DNA of 40,145 nucleotides from Sphingobium xenophagum NBRC 107872 (lineage in GTDB: Bacteria; Pseudomonadota; Alphaproteobacteria; Sphingomonadales; Sphingomonadaceae), in contig NZ_BARE01000005.1 in the NCBI RefSeq assembly GCF_000367345.1, positions 1 through 40,145 of the forward strand, given 5' to 3'. Below, piece after piece: positions 26,255-33,916 of the stretch. The position numbers and the translations under genes are program-made. Numbering within the stretch: position 1 is the stretch's first letter; each line of letters opens with the position of its first letter. The notes beneath the pieces are model-generated. The model did no database searches and was not told where the DNA came from. It was given only the letters and a program-made list of their open reading frames with translations.

Positions 26255-26676
26255 CAGGCGTCGGCCATCCGGGCGGCTTCGGCAATGGCTTCAAAGCCCA
26301 GCCGGATCGAGGCATGGCGGGCGGGGTAGCCGCGCGCCGGGGCGAGGACGGCAAGGCCGGGCCAGAAATCGAGATCGTCGCTGGCGCCCGACAGATAGGC
26401 GGTCAGCTTGTCGCGCGCCTCGGCCAGTTCGTCGGCGCTCATGCCGATGGCCTGCGCGGCCATCAGCGAGGCGGATGCCTGCCCCAGCGCGCATGCCTTT
26501 ACGTCCAGCCCGATGTCGGACAGGCGACCGTCGGCCATCGCCACATCCACCGTCACCCGCGACCCGCAAGTGGGGGAGCGCCGCTCCACGCTTGCCTGCG
26601 GGGCAGGCAGGCGGTGATGATGCGGGATGCTGGCGGCGAGCCGCAAAATATCTTTGTTGTACAGGGGGGCGCTCAT
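26254..26676 (-). CDS. NifU/IscU-like iron-sulfur scaffold-type protein
   Basis: This 140-residue protein resembles the IscU/NifU N-terminal domain. It has LYNKDILRLAASIPH, Cys37 in SPTCGSRVTV and Cys62 in VKACALGQASASLMA, two of the three cluster-ligand cysteines. I do not find the third cysteine in the usual C-terminal place; ARGYPARHASIRLGFEA lies where R-x-x-C-x-x-L is normally seen and has His in place of Cys. This suggests a divergent member without full scaffold function. The ATG at 26676 excludes a repeat-derived leader. Its stop overlaps the antiporter start (TGATG). Confidence 0.82.
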   Translation of the reverse strand: MSAPLYNKDILRLAASIPHHHRLPAPQASVERRSPTCGSRVTVDVAMADGRLSDIGLDVKACALGQASASLMAAQAIGMSADELAEARDKLTAYLSGASDDLDFWPGLAVLAPARGYPARHASIRLGFEAIAEAARMADA

Positions 26677-26764
26677 TGCCGTCTCATGTAGGGCAGGATG
26701 GGCGTGGGGTGAAGGCGGGGAATGGTCATAGCGGGAAATAAGCTCCGGCCACGACCAACGGCAG

Positions 26765-26831
26765 CGTGTTCCCGCGTAGGCGGGAACCCAGTTCAAACGG
26801 CGCGACTGTGTTCCCGCCTGCGCGGGAACAC
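26765..26831. repeat. 67-base inverted repeat, GTGTTCCCGCGTAGGCGGGAAC type
   Basis: The arms cgtgttcccgcgtaggcggg and cccgcctgcgcgggaacac match 9056-9123, with a shorter and different loop. It lies in the divergent gap before the UPF0178 gene. Its translation causes the false MFPRRREPSS leader of that frame. Confidence 0.88.
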
Positions 26832-26888
26832 AGGGCGCTTCAATCGGGCCATTGTGAAGTGCTGTCCCCGCGCTTATCGCCCGGAGCC

Positions 26889-27338
26889 ATGAAGATTCTG
26901 GTCGATGCCGATGCCTGTCCTGTGAAGGACGAGATTTACAAGGTCGCCTTTCGTCATGGCGTGCCGGTCACGATCGTGAGCAACAGCCCGATCCGGGTTC
27001 CCGCCCATGACCTGATCGACCGGGTGGTGGTGAGCGACGGGTTCGATGCGGCGGACGACTGGATTGCCGAGCGGGCGGATGCGGGCGCGGTGTGCATCAC
27101 GGCCGACATCCTGCTGGCGGACCGATGCCTGAAAGCCGGTGCGATCGTGATTGCGCCCAATGGCAAGCCCTTCACGCTGAGTTCGATTGGCGCGGCGATT
27201 GCGACGCGGGCGATCATGGCGGATCTGCGCGCGGGGGGCGAACAGATTGGCGGGCCGCCGCCCTTTGGCAAGACTGACCGTTCGCGATTCCTGTCGGCGC
27301 TGGACGAGGCGCTGGTGCGCGGCAAGCGGGGTCGATGA
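26889..27338 (+). CDS. UPF0178/YaiI family protein (DUF188)
   Basis: This 149-residue protein has the family's acidic start MKILVDADACPVKDEI (1-16), IVSNSPIRVP (about 33-42), VCITADILLADRCLK (about 73-87) and a C-terminal GPPPFGKTDRSRFLSALDEAL. The fold is PIN/NYN-like, so a nuclease role has been proposed, but function is not established. The ATG at 26889 gives the normal family length; longer frames translate a repeat. Its stop overlaps the start of the flavoprotein gene by four bases. Confidence 0.92.
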   Translation: MKILVDADACPVKDEIYKVAFRHGVPVTIVSNSPIRVPAHDLIDRVVVSDGFDAADDWIAERADAGAVCITADILLADRCLKAGAIVIAPNGKPFTLSSIGAAIATRAIMADLRAGGEQIGGPPPFGKTDRSRFLSALDEALVRGKRGR

Positions 27339-28510
27339 TGGCCGATTGGGACGCGATCATCCTGGGTGCGGGTGCGGCGGGGATGATGTGTGCGGCGGTC
27401 GCAGGCCAGCGGGGCAGGCGGGTGCTGCTGATCGATCATGCCGATCAGCCGGGCAAGAAAATCCTGATTTCGGGCGGCGGGCGGTGCAATTTCACCAATG
27501 TCGATACGGCGGCGGATCGTTATCTGTCGGCCAATCCGCATTTCGCCAAATCGGCGCTGGGGCGCTACAGCGCGCAGGATTTTATCGCGCTGGTCGATAG
27601 TTATGGCATCGCCTGGCATGAAAAGACGCTGGGGCAATTATTCTGCGACGGGTCGGCAAAGCAGATTGTCGCGATGCTGGAGGAGGAATGCGCCAAGGGC
27701 AGGGTGACGATGGCACTGGGGCAGCCGATTGCCGACGTGGCGCATGGCGATGGCCTGTATCGGGTGACGGTCGGCGGGGTGGAGCATTGCGCGCCCGCGC
27801 TGGTGCTGGCGACGGGCGGGCCGTCCATCCCGAAAATGGGCGCGACCGGCTTTGCCTATGACGTCGCGCGGCAATTCGGGCTGTCGATCATCCAGCCCCG
27901 CCCTGCGCTGGTGCCCTTCACGCTGGGGGCGGACGAGGCGCTGTTTCAGGCACTGTCGGGCGTGTCGGCGGACGTCATGGTCCGCTGGAACAAGATGCGT
28001 TTTCGGGAGGCGGCGCTGTTCACCCATCGCGGTCTGTCGGGACCGGCGATGTTGCAGATATCTTCCTATTGGCAGCATCGCACCCCGATCCATGTCGATT
28101 TCCTGCCAGACCATGACGCGGACTGGCTGATCGAGGCGAAGCGCGAACGGCCACGCGCAAGTTTGCGCAAGATAGTGGCGCAGGCGCTGACCGAGCGGCT
28201 GGCCGATGCGCTGCTGGAGCGGGCCGGGGTGCAGGGCGAGATGGGCAACCTGTCCGACAAGGCGCTGCGGCAACTGGGTGCGCGGCTGCACGACTGGCCG
28301 TTCGCGCCGACGGGGACGGAGGGCTATGCCAAGGCCGAGGTCACGGTCGGCGGGATTGCGACGGCGGGCTTGTCATCGCGGACGATGGAGGCAAGCAAGG
28401 TGCCGGGCCTGTACGCGATTGGCGAGGCGGTGGACGTTACCGGCTGGCTGGGCGGCTATAACTTCCAATGGGCGTGGGCCAGCGGATGGGCGGCCGCGCA
28501 GGCGGTTTAG
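27335..28510 (+). CDS. BaiN/HI0933-family NAD(P)/FAD-dependent oxidoreductase
   Basis: This 391-residue flavoprotein has an N-terminal Rossmann motif GAGAAGMMCA (about 11-20), the family-specific GKKILISGGGRCNFTN (about 41-56) and VLATGGPSIPKMGATGFAYDVA. The C-terminal FAD-binding part has LSSRTMEASKVPGLYAIGEAVDVTGWLGGYNFQWAWASG. Characterised relatives include BaiN, but most members have unknown substrates. ATGATG at 27335 offers two starts, overlapping the UPF0178 stop. The stop codon lies in the left end of a 144-base palindromic repeat. Confidence 0.92.
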   Translation: MMADWDAIILGAGAAGMMCAAVAGQRGRRVLLIDHADQPGKKILISGGGRCNFTNVDTAADRYLSANPHFAKSALGRYSAQDFIALVDSYGIAWHEKTLGQLFCDGSAKQIVAMLEEECAKGRVTMALGQPIADVAHGDGLYRVTVGGVEHCAPALVLATGGPSIPKMGATGFAYDVARQFGLSIIQPRPALVPFTLGADEALFQALSGVSADVMVRWNKMRFREAALFTHRGLSGPAMLQISSYWQHRTPIHVDFLPDHDADWLIEAKRERPRASLRKIVAQALTERLADALLERAGVQGEMGNLSDKALRQLGARLHDWPFAPTGTEGYAKAEVTVGGIATAGLSSRTMEASKVPGLYAIGEAVDVTGWLGGYNFQWAWASGWAAAQAV

Positions 28511-28652
28511 GGTCGATCGACATTCAGCCCTGACGGCCTGCAAATGGCGATTTTCCGTGCTTCCGGTGCTCACCTACTTTTAGTAGGCTGCGCTCCGGGT
28601 CACGAAAAACCACCATTTTCGGCTCGTCATCATCTGAATGTCGATCGACCCT
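28509..28652. repeat. 144-base nested inverted repeat
   Basis: Outer perfect arms of 19 bases (agggtcgatcgacattcag at 28509-28527 and its inverse at 28634-28652) enclose a second, imperfect inverted pair (28541-28559 and 28601-28619, cgattttccgtg/cacgaaaaacca). At the centre lies ctacttttagtag. The element overlaps the flavoprotein stop and ends 10 bases before the PBP stop, filling the convergent gap. I saw no other copy in the window. Confidence 0.9.
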
Positions 28653-28662
28653 GACGGTCGAG

Positions 28663-30717
28663 TTAAGGCCCGCTATCCTCGCCCTGCGGCGGTTGCGTGG
28701 GGGCGATGCGCGGTGGGGGCGTGTCGGCTGGCGGGGCGGGCTGGTCGGTGGGCAGGCGGATCTGGGCCGGGCCGAGATTCACGGTCATGCCGCCTTCGTC
28801 GACACCGAGTCCGACATTGCCGATGCCGGTTTCCACGCTGATATTGGCGATGGCGTTGACGAGGTCGGCATCCTGCGTTTCGACCGGGGCGTCCTCCACC
28901 GCTTCGTTGATCGCGCCGCTCATGAAATTGCGCCAGATGCGTGCGGGGATGCCGCCGCCTGCCGCGCCGCCGGGGAGCGGGCTATTGTCGTCATTGCCGA
29001 TCCATACCGCCGTCACCAGACCACCGGCATAGCCAACGAAGATGGCGTCGCGGCTGTCCTGGGTCGTGCCGGTCTTGCCGAAGGTGCTGGTGCGCAGGGC
29101 CGCGGCGCTGCCGGTGCCGCGATTGGCCGCGGAGGAGAGCAGGTCGCGGATCATGGCCAGTTCATCGTCATCGAAGGCGCGCTGGCGCGCCATCAACCGT
29201 TCGAACCAGCCCCGTTCTTCGGGCGGCAGGCCATGGGCAAGGACGGGATATGATCCCGCCGCGACCGCCGCATAGGCTTCGGCCAGTTCGATCAGCGGAA
29301 TTTCCGATGTGCCGAGTGCCAGGCTCAAATCCTCGGTCAGGGGCGCGGTGACGCCCAGATCGCGGGCGACCTTGATGACATTGTCGACGCCGACCTTCTG
29401 CGTCAGGCGGACGGCGGCGACATTGCTGGAGGCGGCGAACGCCTGACGCAGGCTGATGCGGCCACGATATTTGCCGCCATGATTGGCCGGGCGATACGAG
29501 CCGGTAGTGATCGGCGTGTCGTCGATCATATCCTCTGGCGTCATGCCTGCGCGGAAGGCGGCGAGATAGACGAACAGCTTGAAGGTCGATCCGGGCTGGC
29601 GCCTGGCCTGCACGGCGCGGTTGAAGCTGCTTTTGGCGTAATTCTTGCCGCCGACCATGGCGACGACGCTGCCGTCCGGCTTCATTGCGACCAGTGCCGC
29701 CTGCGCTCCGCCCAGCGGCGCGCGGCGGACGGCGGCTTCGGCCAGGCGCTGGATGCGCCAGTCGAGCGTGGTGTCGATTTTCTGTTCGCCATAGACCGCG
29801 CCCGCCCGGTCGCGGGCGTCGGGCAGCACCCAGTCGGCAAAATAGGTGCCGGTGGTGGCGTCGGGCGTTTCGCGGACGTTGAGGCGGACGGGGGGCAGGG
29901 CGTTGCGTTCCGCCTGCGTCAGATAGCCAGCGTCCACCATCGCCTGCGTCACCAGCGCGGCGCGGGCGCGCGCGCCCTTCAGATTGCTGGTGGGGGCAAG
30001 GCGGGATGGCGCCTTGAGCAGGCCCGCCAGCATCGCGGCCTGCGGGATGGTCAGCCGTTCGGGCGCGCGGTTGAAATAATGGAGCGCGGCGGCGCGCAGG
30101 CCATAGACATTGTCGCCGAAATAGACGTTGGACAGATAGCGTTCGAGGATCTGGTCCTTCGTCAGCCAGGCTTCGAGCCAGAAGGCGATCATCGCCTCAC
30201 GCGCCTTGCGGCCCATGGTGCGGTCGCTGGAGAGGAACACACCCTTGGCCAGCTGCTGGGTGATGGTGCTGCCGCCCTGCGACGATCCGTCCGACCAGAG
30301 ATTGTGCCAGGCGGCGCGGGCGATGCCGCGCGGATCGACGCCCCAATGGCTGTAGAAGCGCCGATCCTCGATCGCCATGAAAGCCTGGGGCACATGGGCG
30401 GGAAGCTGCGCGATGGTGACCGGCGTGTCGATCACCGCGCCGCGCCGGGCGATGAGGTGGCCGTCCGTCGACATCAGGCTGATGCTGGGCGGCGCGATGG
30501 GCCGGAGCGAGCGGGAGAGGGGGGCGGTGACGGCGAGCCAGCCGATCACCAGCATCAGCAGCGCCAGGCCAGCCGCGATGATCCAGCCCAATATCTGCAA
30601 CCGCCGCCGCCAGGGCGTGGGCGGGGCGAAGGCGCTGGGCGGCCCTGCGCCGAATTCGCGCGGCGGCGGCGCGGCGGGATCGGCTATGCTGGACGGATCG
30701 GTCATCGGTTCAGCCAT
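28663..30717 (-). CDS. Bifunctional class A penicillin-binding protein (PBP1-type)
   Basis: This 684-residue peptidoglycan synthase has one N-terminal membrane anchor (about 39-62). The glycosyltransferase 51 domain has catalytic Glu117 in EDRRFYSHWGVDPRG and GGSTITQQLAK (148-158). The transpeptidase has Ser377-x-x-Lys380 in PGSTFKLF, Ser430-Ser-Asn and the KTGTT motif (548-552). The C-terminal tail is Pro-rich and disordered. Length is shorter than E. coli PBP1a, closer to other alphaproteobacterial class A PBPs. The start at 30717 abuts a palindrome (30719-30740); the internal ATG at codon 5 is an alternative. A promoter and operators are likely in the 108-base gap shared with the divergent small gene. 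Confidence 0.93.
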   Translation of the reverse strand: MAEPMTDPSSIADPAAPPPREFGAGPPSAFAPPTPWRRRLQILGWIIAAGLALLMLVIGWLAVTAPLSRSLRPIAPPSISLMSTDGHLIARRGAVIDTPVTIAQLPAHVPQAFMAIEDRRFYSHWGVDPRGIARAAWHNLWSDGSSQGGSTITQQLAKGVFLSSDRTMGRKAREAMIAFWLEAWLTKDQILERYLSNVYFGDNVYGLRAAALHYFNRAPERLTIPQAAMLAGLLKAPSRLAPTSNLKGARARAALVTQAMVDAGYLTQAERNALPPVRLNVRETPDATTGTYFADWVLPDARDRAGAVYGEQKIDTTLDWRIQRLAEAAVRRAPLGGAQAALVAMKPDGSVVAMVGGKNYAKSSFNRAVQARRQPGSTFKLFVYLAAFRAGMTPEDMIDDTPITTGSYRPANHGGKYRGRISLRQAFAASSNVAAVRLTQKVGVDNVIKVARDLGVTAPLTEDLSLALGTSEIPLIELAEAYAAVAAGSYPVLAHGLPPEERGWFERLMARQRAFDDDELAMIRDLLSSAANRGTGSAAALRTSTFGKTGTTQDSRDAIFVGYAGGLVTAVWIGNDDNSPLPGGAAGGGIPARIWRNFMSGAINEAVEDAPVETQDADLVNAIANISVETGIGNVGLGVDEGGMTVNLGPAQIRLPTDQPAPPADTPPPRIAPTQPPQGEDSGP

Positions 30718-30718
30718 G

Positions 30719-30740
30719 CTGTATTATTCGCCTGATACAG
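30719..30740. promoter_or_regulatory. CTGTAT-N10-ATACAG palindrome at the PBP start
   Basis: CTGTAT (30719-30724) and ATACAG (30735-30740) form an inverted pair with 10 bases between. The left edge is one base from the PBP ATG. The same half-sites and spacing recur at 38043-38064. I infer an operator or a promoter element. The protein that binds it is unknown. Confidence 0.6.
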
Positions 30741-30746
30741 TCAAGT

Positions 30747-30765
30747 CTGTCCCGCACCGGGACAG
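30747..30765. promoter_or_regulatory. CTGTCCCG-N3-CGGGACAG palindrome
   Basis: A perfect 8-base inverted repeat with a 3-base centre lies six bases beyond the previous palindrome, in the same divergent gap. It could be a second operator or an RNA hairpin in the leader of either gene. I know of no regulator assigned to it. Confidence 0.45.
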
Positions 30766-30770
30766 GGCCA

Positions 30771-30818
30771 GGTTAACCATCTTTCGCAATGGCCCAAATG
30801 GTAAATAATGCGTTAACC
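30771..30818. promoter_or_regulatory. Two TTAACC motifs, possible CtrA half-sites
   Basis: GGTTAACCAT at 30771-30780 and CGTTAACCCAT at 30811-30821 lie in the gap between the PBP gene and the small membrane protein gene. TTAACC resembles a CtrA half-site of alphaproteobacteria. The full TTAA-N7-TTAA arrangement is absent, so the assignment is weak. Confidence 0.35.
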
Positions 30819-30825
30819 CATCATC

Positions 30826-31023
30826 ATGCGAACACGCCCCCTTGTCCTGACGACCGAATCCGCCCGCCACCCCTTTCGCCAGCGGTTGCCGCAGCATGTG
30901 CTGCGCGTTGTCGAGCAGGCGCCAGCGGCCAGGCGAAAGCGGGTCGATGACGATAGCGACTGGAAGCTGTTCGGATTGAGCTTCTGCGCCTTCTTCACGG
31001 CCTTCTACAGCTTCATTTCCTGA
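30826..31023 (+). CDS. Small single-pass membrane protein, function unknown
   Basis: This 65-residue protein has a basic N-terminal half (MRTRPLVLTTESARHPFRQRLP, VEQAPAARRKRVDDDSDW) followed by one hydrophobic segment at the C-terminus (KLFGLSFCAFFTAFYSFIS, about 47-65). The tail-anchored layout with a positive cytoplasmic part suggests an inner-membrane adaptor. I recognise no family. It is divergent from the PBP gene with a 108-base regulatory gap, which hints at a cell-envelope or cell-division link. There is no clear Shine-Dalgarno, and the start is fixed only by the frame and composition. Confidence 0.65.
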   Translation: MRTRPLVLTTESARHPFRQRLPQHVLRVVEQAPAARRKRVDDDSDWKLFGLSFCAFFTAFYSFIS

Positions 31024-31029
31024 GCGCCC

Positions 31030-31149
31030 ATCCTCCCCTTGCGGGGGAGATGGCTGGCCGCAGGCCAGACGGAAGGGTGTTGAGCCATCGAGAGGGTGAC
31101 ACCCCGCCGTCACGCCTTCGGCGCGCCACCTCCCCTTGAAGGGGAGGAT
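31030..31149. repeat. 120-base dispersed repeat, second full copy
   Basis: The outer atcctcccc and ggggaggat arms, the tggctggccgcagg block, tcgagagggtgacacc and the cgccttcggcg hairpin agree in order and length with 3390-3509. The element fills the gap between the small membrane protein gene and the LplT-like transporter gene and ends one base before the transporter stop codon. Confidence 0.87.
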
Positions 31150-31150
31150 T

Positions 31151-32461
31151 TCAGGCACAGACGGGGCCGTCGCACGCCTTGTGCAGTTTCCATGCCAGCC
31201 AGGCGCAGGGCAGGCAGAGAAGGGCGACGAGCAGCAGTTGCTTCACGACTGACAGGCCGGCGATCGTCAGGCCGATCGCGATGACCGATCCAACCACCAT
31301 CATGCCGCTGTTCACGATATTATTGGCTGCGACCGTACGCGCGGCTTCGCATTTTTCGACGGTGGTGGTGAGGAAGGCGTAGAGTGGCACGACGAACATG
31401 CCGCCAAAGGTCGCGACGCCGAGCAGGCAGGCGGATAGCGGCATCGCCATGGGATGCGCGAGGAAGTCGCTGAATGAGAGCATCTGTCCGGCGGGGGCGG
31501 GCGTCCACAGCGCGCATACGACATGGAAGGCGACGATGCAGGCGCCCATGCCGATCACCGATGCCGGGGCGTATTTGGCCGAGACATGGCCGCAGAGCAG
31601 CCGGTTGATCGCGATCGAGCCGATGGCGATGCCGATCGAGAAGATGGCGAGGAACAGGCTGGCGACCGACTTGTCGGCGGTCAGCACATTTTTGACCAGC
31701 GGCGGAAACTGGATGAACAGGATGGAGCCGACCGCCCAGAACAGGCTGATCGACATGATCGCCAGAAACAGGCGGCGGATATGCATGGTGCCGCGCACCA
31801 GCGTAATCGACGAGCGGATGATGTGAAAATCGATCGGCGTCCGTTCCAGCAGGGACGGAGCGGACGGCACCCTGCGCCCGGCGGCAAAGCCGATCAGCGC
31901 GGTGATGACGATGCCGACCGCAGCGACCTCCACCGGGATCAGGCCAGCCAGAATCGTGCCCGCCAGAATGGCGATATAGGTGCCGGCTTCCACCAGGCCG
32001 GTGCCGCCCAGCACTTCATCGTCATGGAGATGCTGGGGCAGGATGGCATATTTGATCGGGCCGAAGAAGGTGGAGTGGACCCCCATGGCGAACAACGCGA
32101 GCAGCAGCAGCGGAATGGCCAGCGTGTGGACGGCGATGCCCGCCCAGATGAGGCCGAGGCCAGTCGCGCCGACCAGCATGATCGCGATTTCCGCGCCCTT
32201 GACCCAGCGGATGATGACCGCCTTGTCCCGCTGATCGGCCAATTGTCCCGACAAGGCGGACAGGAGGAAGAAGGGCAGGATGAAGATGCCGGTGGCCAGC
32301 GCGCTGAACCAGGTTTCCGAGCGTTCGTCGTTATACACCTGATAGACGACGAACAGCACCATCGCGTTCTTGAAGAGATTGTCGTTGAACGCGCCGAGCA
32401 ACTGGGTGATGAAAAGCGGCAGGAAACGGCGCTTGTTCAAGAGCCTGAGAGAGGCTTTCAT
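31151..32461 (-). CDS. MFS transporter, LplT-like (lysophospholipid transporter type)
   Basis: This 436-residue protein has about twelve membrane segments. The N-terminal LPLFITQLLGAFNDNLFKNA (15-34) is the hallmark of the LplT/Aas-N subgroup that flips lysophospholipids across the inner membrane. TFFGPIKYAILPQHL (about 130-144), GGTGLVEAGTYIAIL and a second-half segment ending in PLYAFLTTTVE support this. No acyltransferase (Aas) is fused or adjacent, unlike in enterics, so the substrate is tentative. It is convergent with the small membrane protein gene and divergent from pgsA, another phospholipid gene. Confidence 0.87.
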   Translation of the reverse strand: MKASLRLLNKRRFLPLFITQLLGAFNDNLFKNAMVLFVVYQVYNDERSETWFSALATGIFILPFFLLSALSGQLADQRDKAVIIRWVKGAEIAIMLVGATGLGLIWAGIAVHTLAIPLLLLALFAMGVHSTFFGPIKYAILPQHLHDDEVLGGTGLVEAGTYIAILAGTILAGLIPVEVAAVGIVITALIGFAAGRRVPSAPSLLERTPIDFHIIRSSITLVRGTMHIRRLFLAIMSISLFWAVGSILFIQFPPLVKNVLTADKSVASLFLAIFSIGIAIGSIAINRLLCGHVSAKYAPASVIGMGACIVAFHVVCALWTPAPAGQMLSFSDFLAHPMAMPLSACLLGVATFGGMFVVPLYAFLTTTVEKCEAARTVAANNIVNSGMMVVGSVIAIGLTIAGLSVVKQLLLVALLCLPCAWLAWKLHKACDGPVCA

Positions 32462-32547
32462 GGATGAAGGGGGCTTCTTTACCGTTAGCGACCGGAGCGG
32501 GGTCTAGCCGCTGGCGGTGCCGCTGTCCAATCCCGTTGCCGCAATCA

Positions 32548-32585
32548 TGCGTCGCGCCCATGTGTCGCGCCTTGTGCGTCGCGCC
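32548..32585. repeat. Three near-identical 11-base units upstream of pgsA
   Basis: TGCGTCGCGCC, TGTGTCGCGCC and TGCGTCGCGCC begin at 32548, 32561 and 32575. They lie in the pgsA leader and would encode MRRAHVSRLVRRAG if translation began at the ATG at 32547. I see no function. Confidence 0.55.
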
Positions 32586-32606
32586 GGACTGTGGCAGTCG
32601 GCGGCG

Positions 32607-33170
32607 ATGCTGACGCTGCCCAATCTGCTTACGCTTTCGCGCATCGTCACGGTGCCGTTGCTGGTCGCCCTGCTGTGGCCCGCGGAAATGGGCGCGCGCT
32701 GGACCACGGGCTATGCGCTGGCCTTCGCGCTCTATTGCCTGATGGGCATTACCGATTATTTTGACGGCTATCTGGCGCGGGCGCAGGGCGCGGTGTCGCG
32801 GCTGGGCATCTTCCTCGATCCCATCGCCGACAAGATCATGGTCGCCGCCGTCATCCTGATGCTGAGCGCCACGCGCGACATAGCGGGCATCCATATCGTC
32901 GCCGCGATGATCATCCTGCTGCGCGAGATCGCGGTGTCGGGATTGCGCGAATTTCTGGCGGGCATTCAGGTGTCGGTGCCGGTGTCGCGGCTGGCCAAGT
33001 GGAAAACCACCTTCCAGATCATTGCGCTGGGCGCGCTGATTCTGGCGGGGGCGGTGCCGCAATTTCCCTTCGTCCAGGCGGTCGGCATCGTGACGCTGTG
33101 GGCCGCCGCGCTGCTGACGCTGATAACCGGCTGGGATTATCTGCGCGTCGGCATCAAGCATATGGATTGA
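32607..33170 (+). CDS. pgsA: CDP-diacylglycerol-glycerol-3-phosphate phosphatidyltransferase
   Basis: This 187-residue inner-membrane enzyme makes phosphatidylglycerol phosphate. The CDP-alcohol phosphotransferase motif is complete: Asp50-x2-Asp53-Gly54-x2-Ala57-Arg58 then Gly67-x3-Asp71-x3-Asp75 (TDYFDGYLARAQGAVSRLGI, then FLDPIADK). About five membrane segments are visible, and the N-terminus MLTLPNLLTLSRI is canonical. The frame is open upstream with ATGs at 32547 and earlier, but those add a repetitive basic leader. moaD starts 9 bases after the stop; the pgsA-moaD-moaE order is common in alphaproteobacteria. Confidence 0.94.
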   Translation: MLTLPNLLTLSRIVTVPLLVALLWPAEMGARWTTGYALAFALYCLMGITDYFDGYLARAQGAVSRLGIFLDPIADKIMVAAVILMLSATRDIAGIHIVAAMIILLREIAVSGLREFLAGIQVSVPVSRLAKWKTTFQIIALGALILAGAVPQFPFVQAVGIVTLWAAALLTLITGWDYLRVGIKHMD

Positions 33171-33179
33171 GCGCGGATC

Positions 33180-33434
33180 ATGCTGACGATAGTCTATTTC
33201 GCCTGGGTCCGCGAACGGATCGGTCTGGATGAGGAGCAGGTGGCGCGGCCCGACGCGGGGACCAGCATTGCCGATCTGGTGGCGATGCTGGCGGCGCGGG
33301 GCGGCGGCCATGCCGAGGCGCTGGGCGATGCGACGCGGTTGCGCGCGGCGCTGGACCAGCGGTTCGTGGCGCTGGACAGCCCGATCGGCGATGCGCGCGA
33401 GCTGGCGCTGTTTCCGCCGGTGACCGGGGGATGA
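33180..33434 (+). CDS. moaD: Molybdopterin synthase small subunit MoaD
   Basis: This 84-residue ubiquitin-like protein carries the sulfur used to build molybdopterin. It begins VYFAWVRERIG and ends in the required double glycine (VTGG, residues 83-84), which is adenylated and thiocarboxylated by MoeB-type enzymes. Length is typical. Its stop overlaps the start of moaE (ATGA), as expected for stoichiometric heterotetramer subunits. No other molybdenum cofactor genes are in the window. Confidence 0.93.
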   Translation: MLTIVYFAWVRERIGLDEEQVARPDAGTSIADLVAMLAARGGGHAEALGDATRLRAALDQRFVALDSPIGDARELALFPPVTGG

Positions 33435-33874
33435 AGCGGGTCGCGGTGCAGGCCGGGGATTTCGATGTCGCGACCGAACTGGCCGCGCTCGAAGCCCTGG
33501 GCGGTGGCGGGGTGGCGAGCTTTACCGGCGTGGTGCGCGGTGGCGGCGGGCTGGTCGCGCTGGAACTGGAACATTATCCGGCGATGACGCAGGCGCAGGT
33601 CGACCGCATCTGCGACGAGGCGATGGCGCGCTGGCCGCTGTTGGGCCTGAGCGTCATCCACCGCTTCGGGCGGCTGGAGCCGGGCGCGCGCATCGTGTTC
33701 GTCGGCACGGCATCGCGCCACCGCGCCGCCGCGCTGGAAAGCTGCGCCTTCCTGATCGACTGGCTGAAGTCGCAGGCACCCTTCTGGAAGAAAGAGCATT
33801 TCGCCGACGGCGCGGCGGGATGGGTCGAGGCGCGGGCGGAGGATGAGGCGAAGGCGAAGGGCTGGATTGGTTAG
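33431..33874 (+). CDS. moaE: Molybdopterin synthase catalytic subunit MoaE
   Basis: This 147-residue subunit inserts two sulfur atoms from MoaD into cyclic pyranopterin monophosphate. Landmarks are VASFTGVVRGGGG, ALELEHYPAMTQ, VIHRFGRLEPG (about 74-84), VGTASRHRAAALESCAFLIDWLKSQ and the PFWKKE motif (about 117-122) with active-site Lys residues. The ATG overlaps the moaD stop by four bases. Downstream there is a half repeat, then convergent oxyR. Confidence 0.94.
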   Translation: MKRVAVQAGDFDVATELAALEALGGGGVASFTGVVRGGGGLVALELEHYPAMTQAQVDRICDEAMARWPLLGLSVIHRFGRLEPGARIVFVGTASRHRAAALESCAFLIDWLKSQAPFWKKEHFADGAAGWVEARAEDEAKAKGWIG

Positions 33875-33883
33875 CATCCGTTT

Positions 33884-33913
33884 GTTTCTCGACTTCGCTC
33901 GAAACGAACGGAG
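33884..33913. repeat. Half of the TTTCTCGACTTCGCTCGAAA palindrome
   Basis: One arm only (gtttctcgacttcgctcgaa followed by acgaacggag), identical in core to the right arm of 21523-21595. It lies between moaE and the oxyR stop. The other arm is absent, so it may be a deletion product. Confidence 0.75.
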
Positions 33914-33916
33914 GTG

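Noticed and set aside
30719..30740. CTGTAT palindrome as a LexA (SOS) box
   Set aside because: Gamma-type LexA needs CTGT-N8-ACAG and alphaproteobacterial LexA sites are GTTC-type direct repeats; here CTGT and ACAG are 14 bases apart.
30771..30818. Full CtrA site (TTAA-N7-TTAA)
   Set aside because: The two TTAACC motifs are about 40 bases apart, so only half-sites are present.
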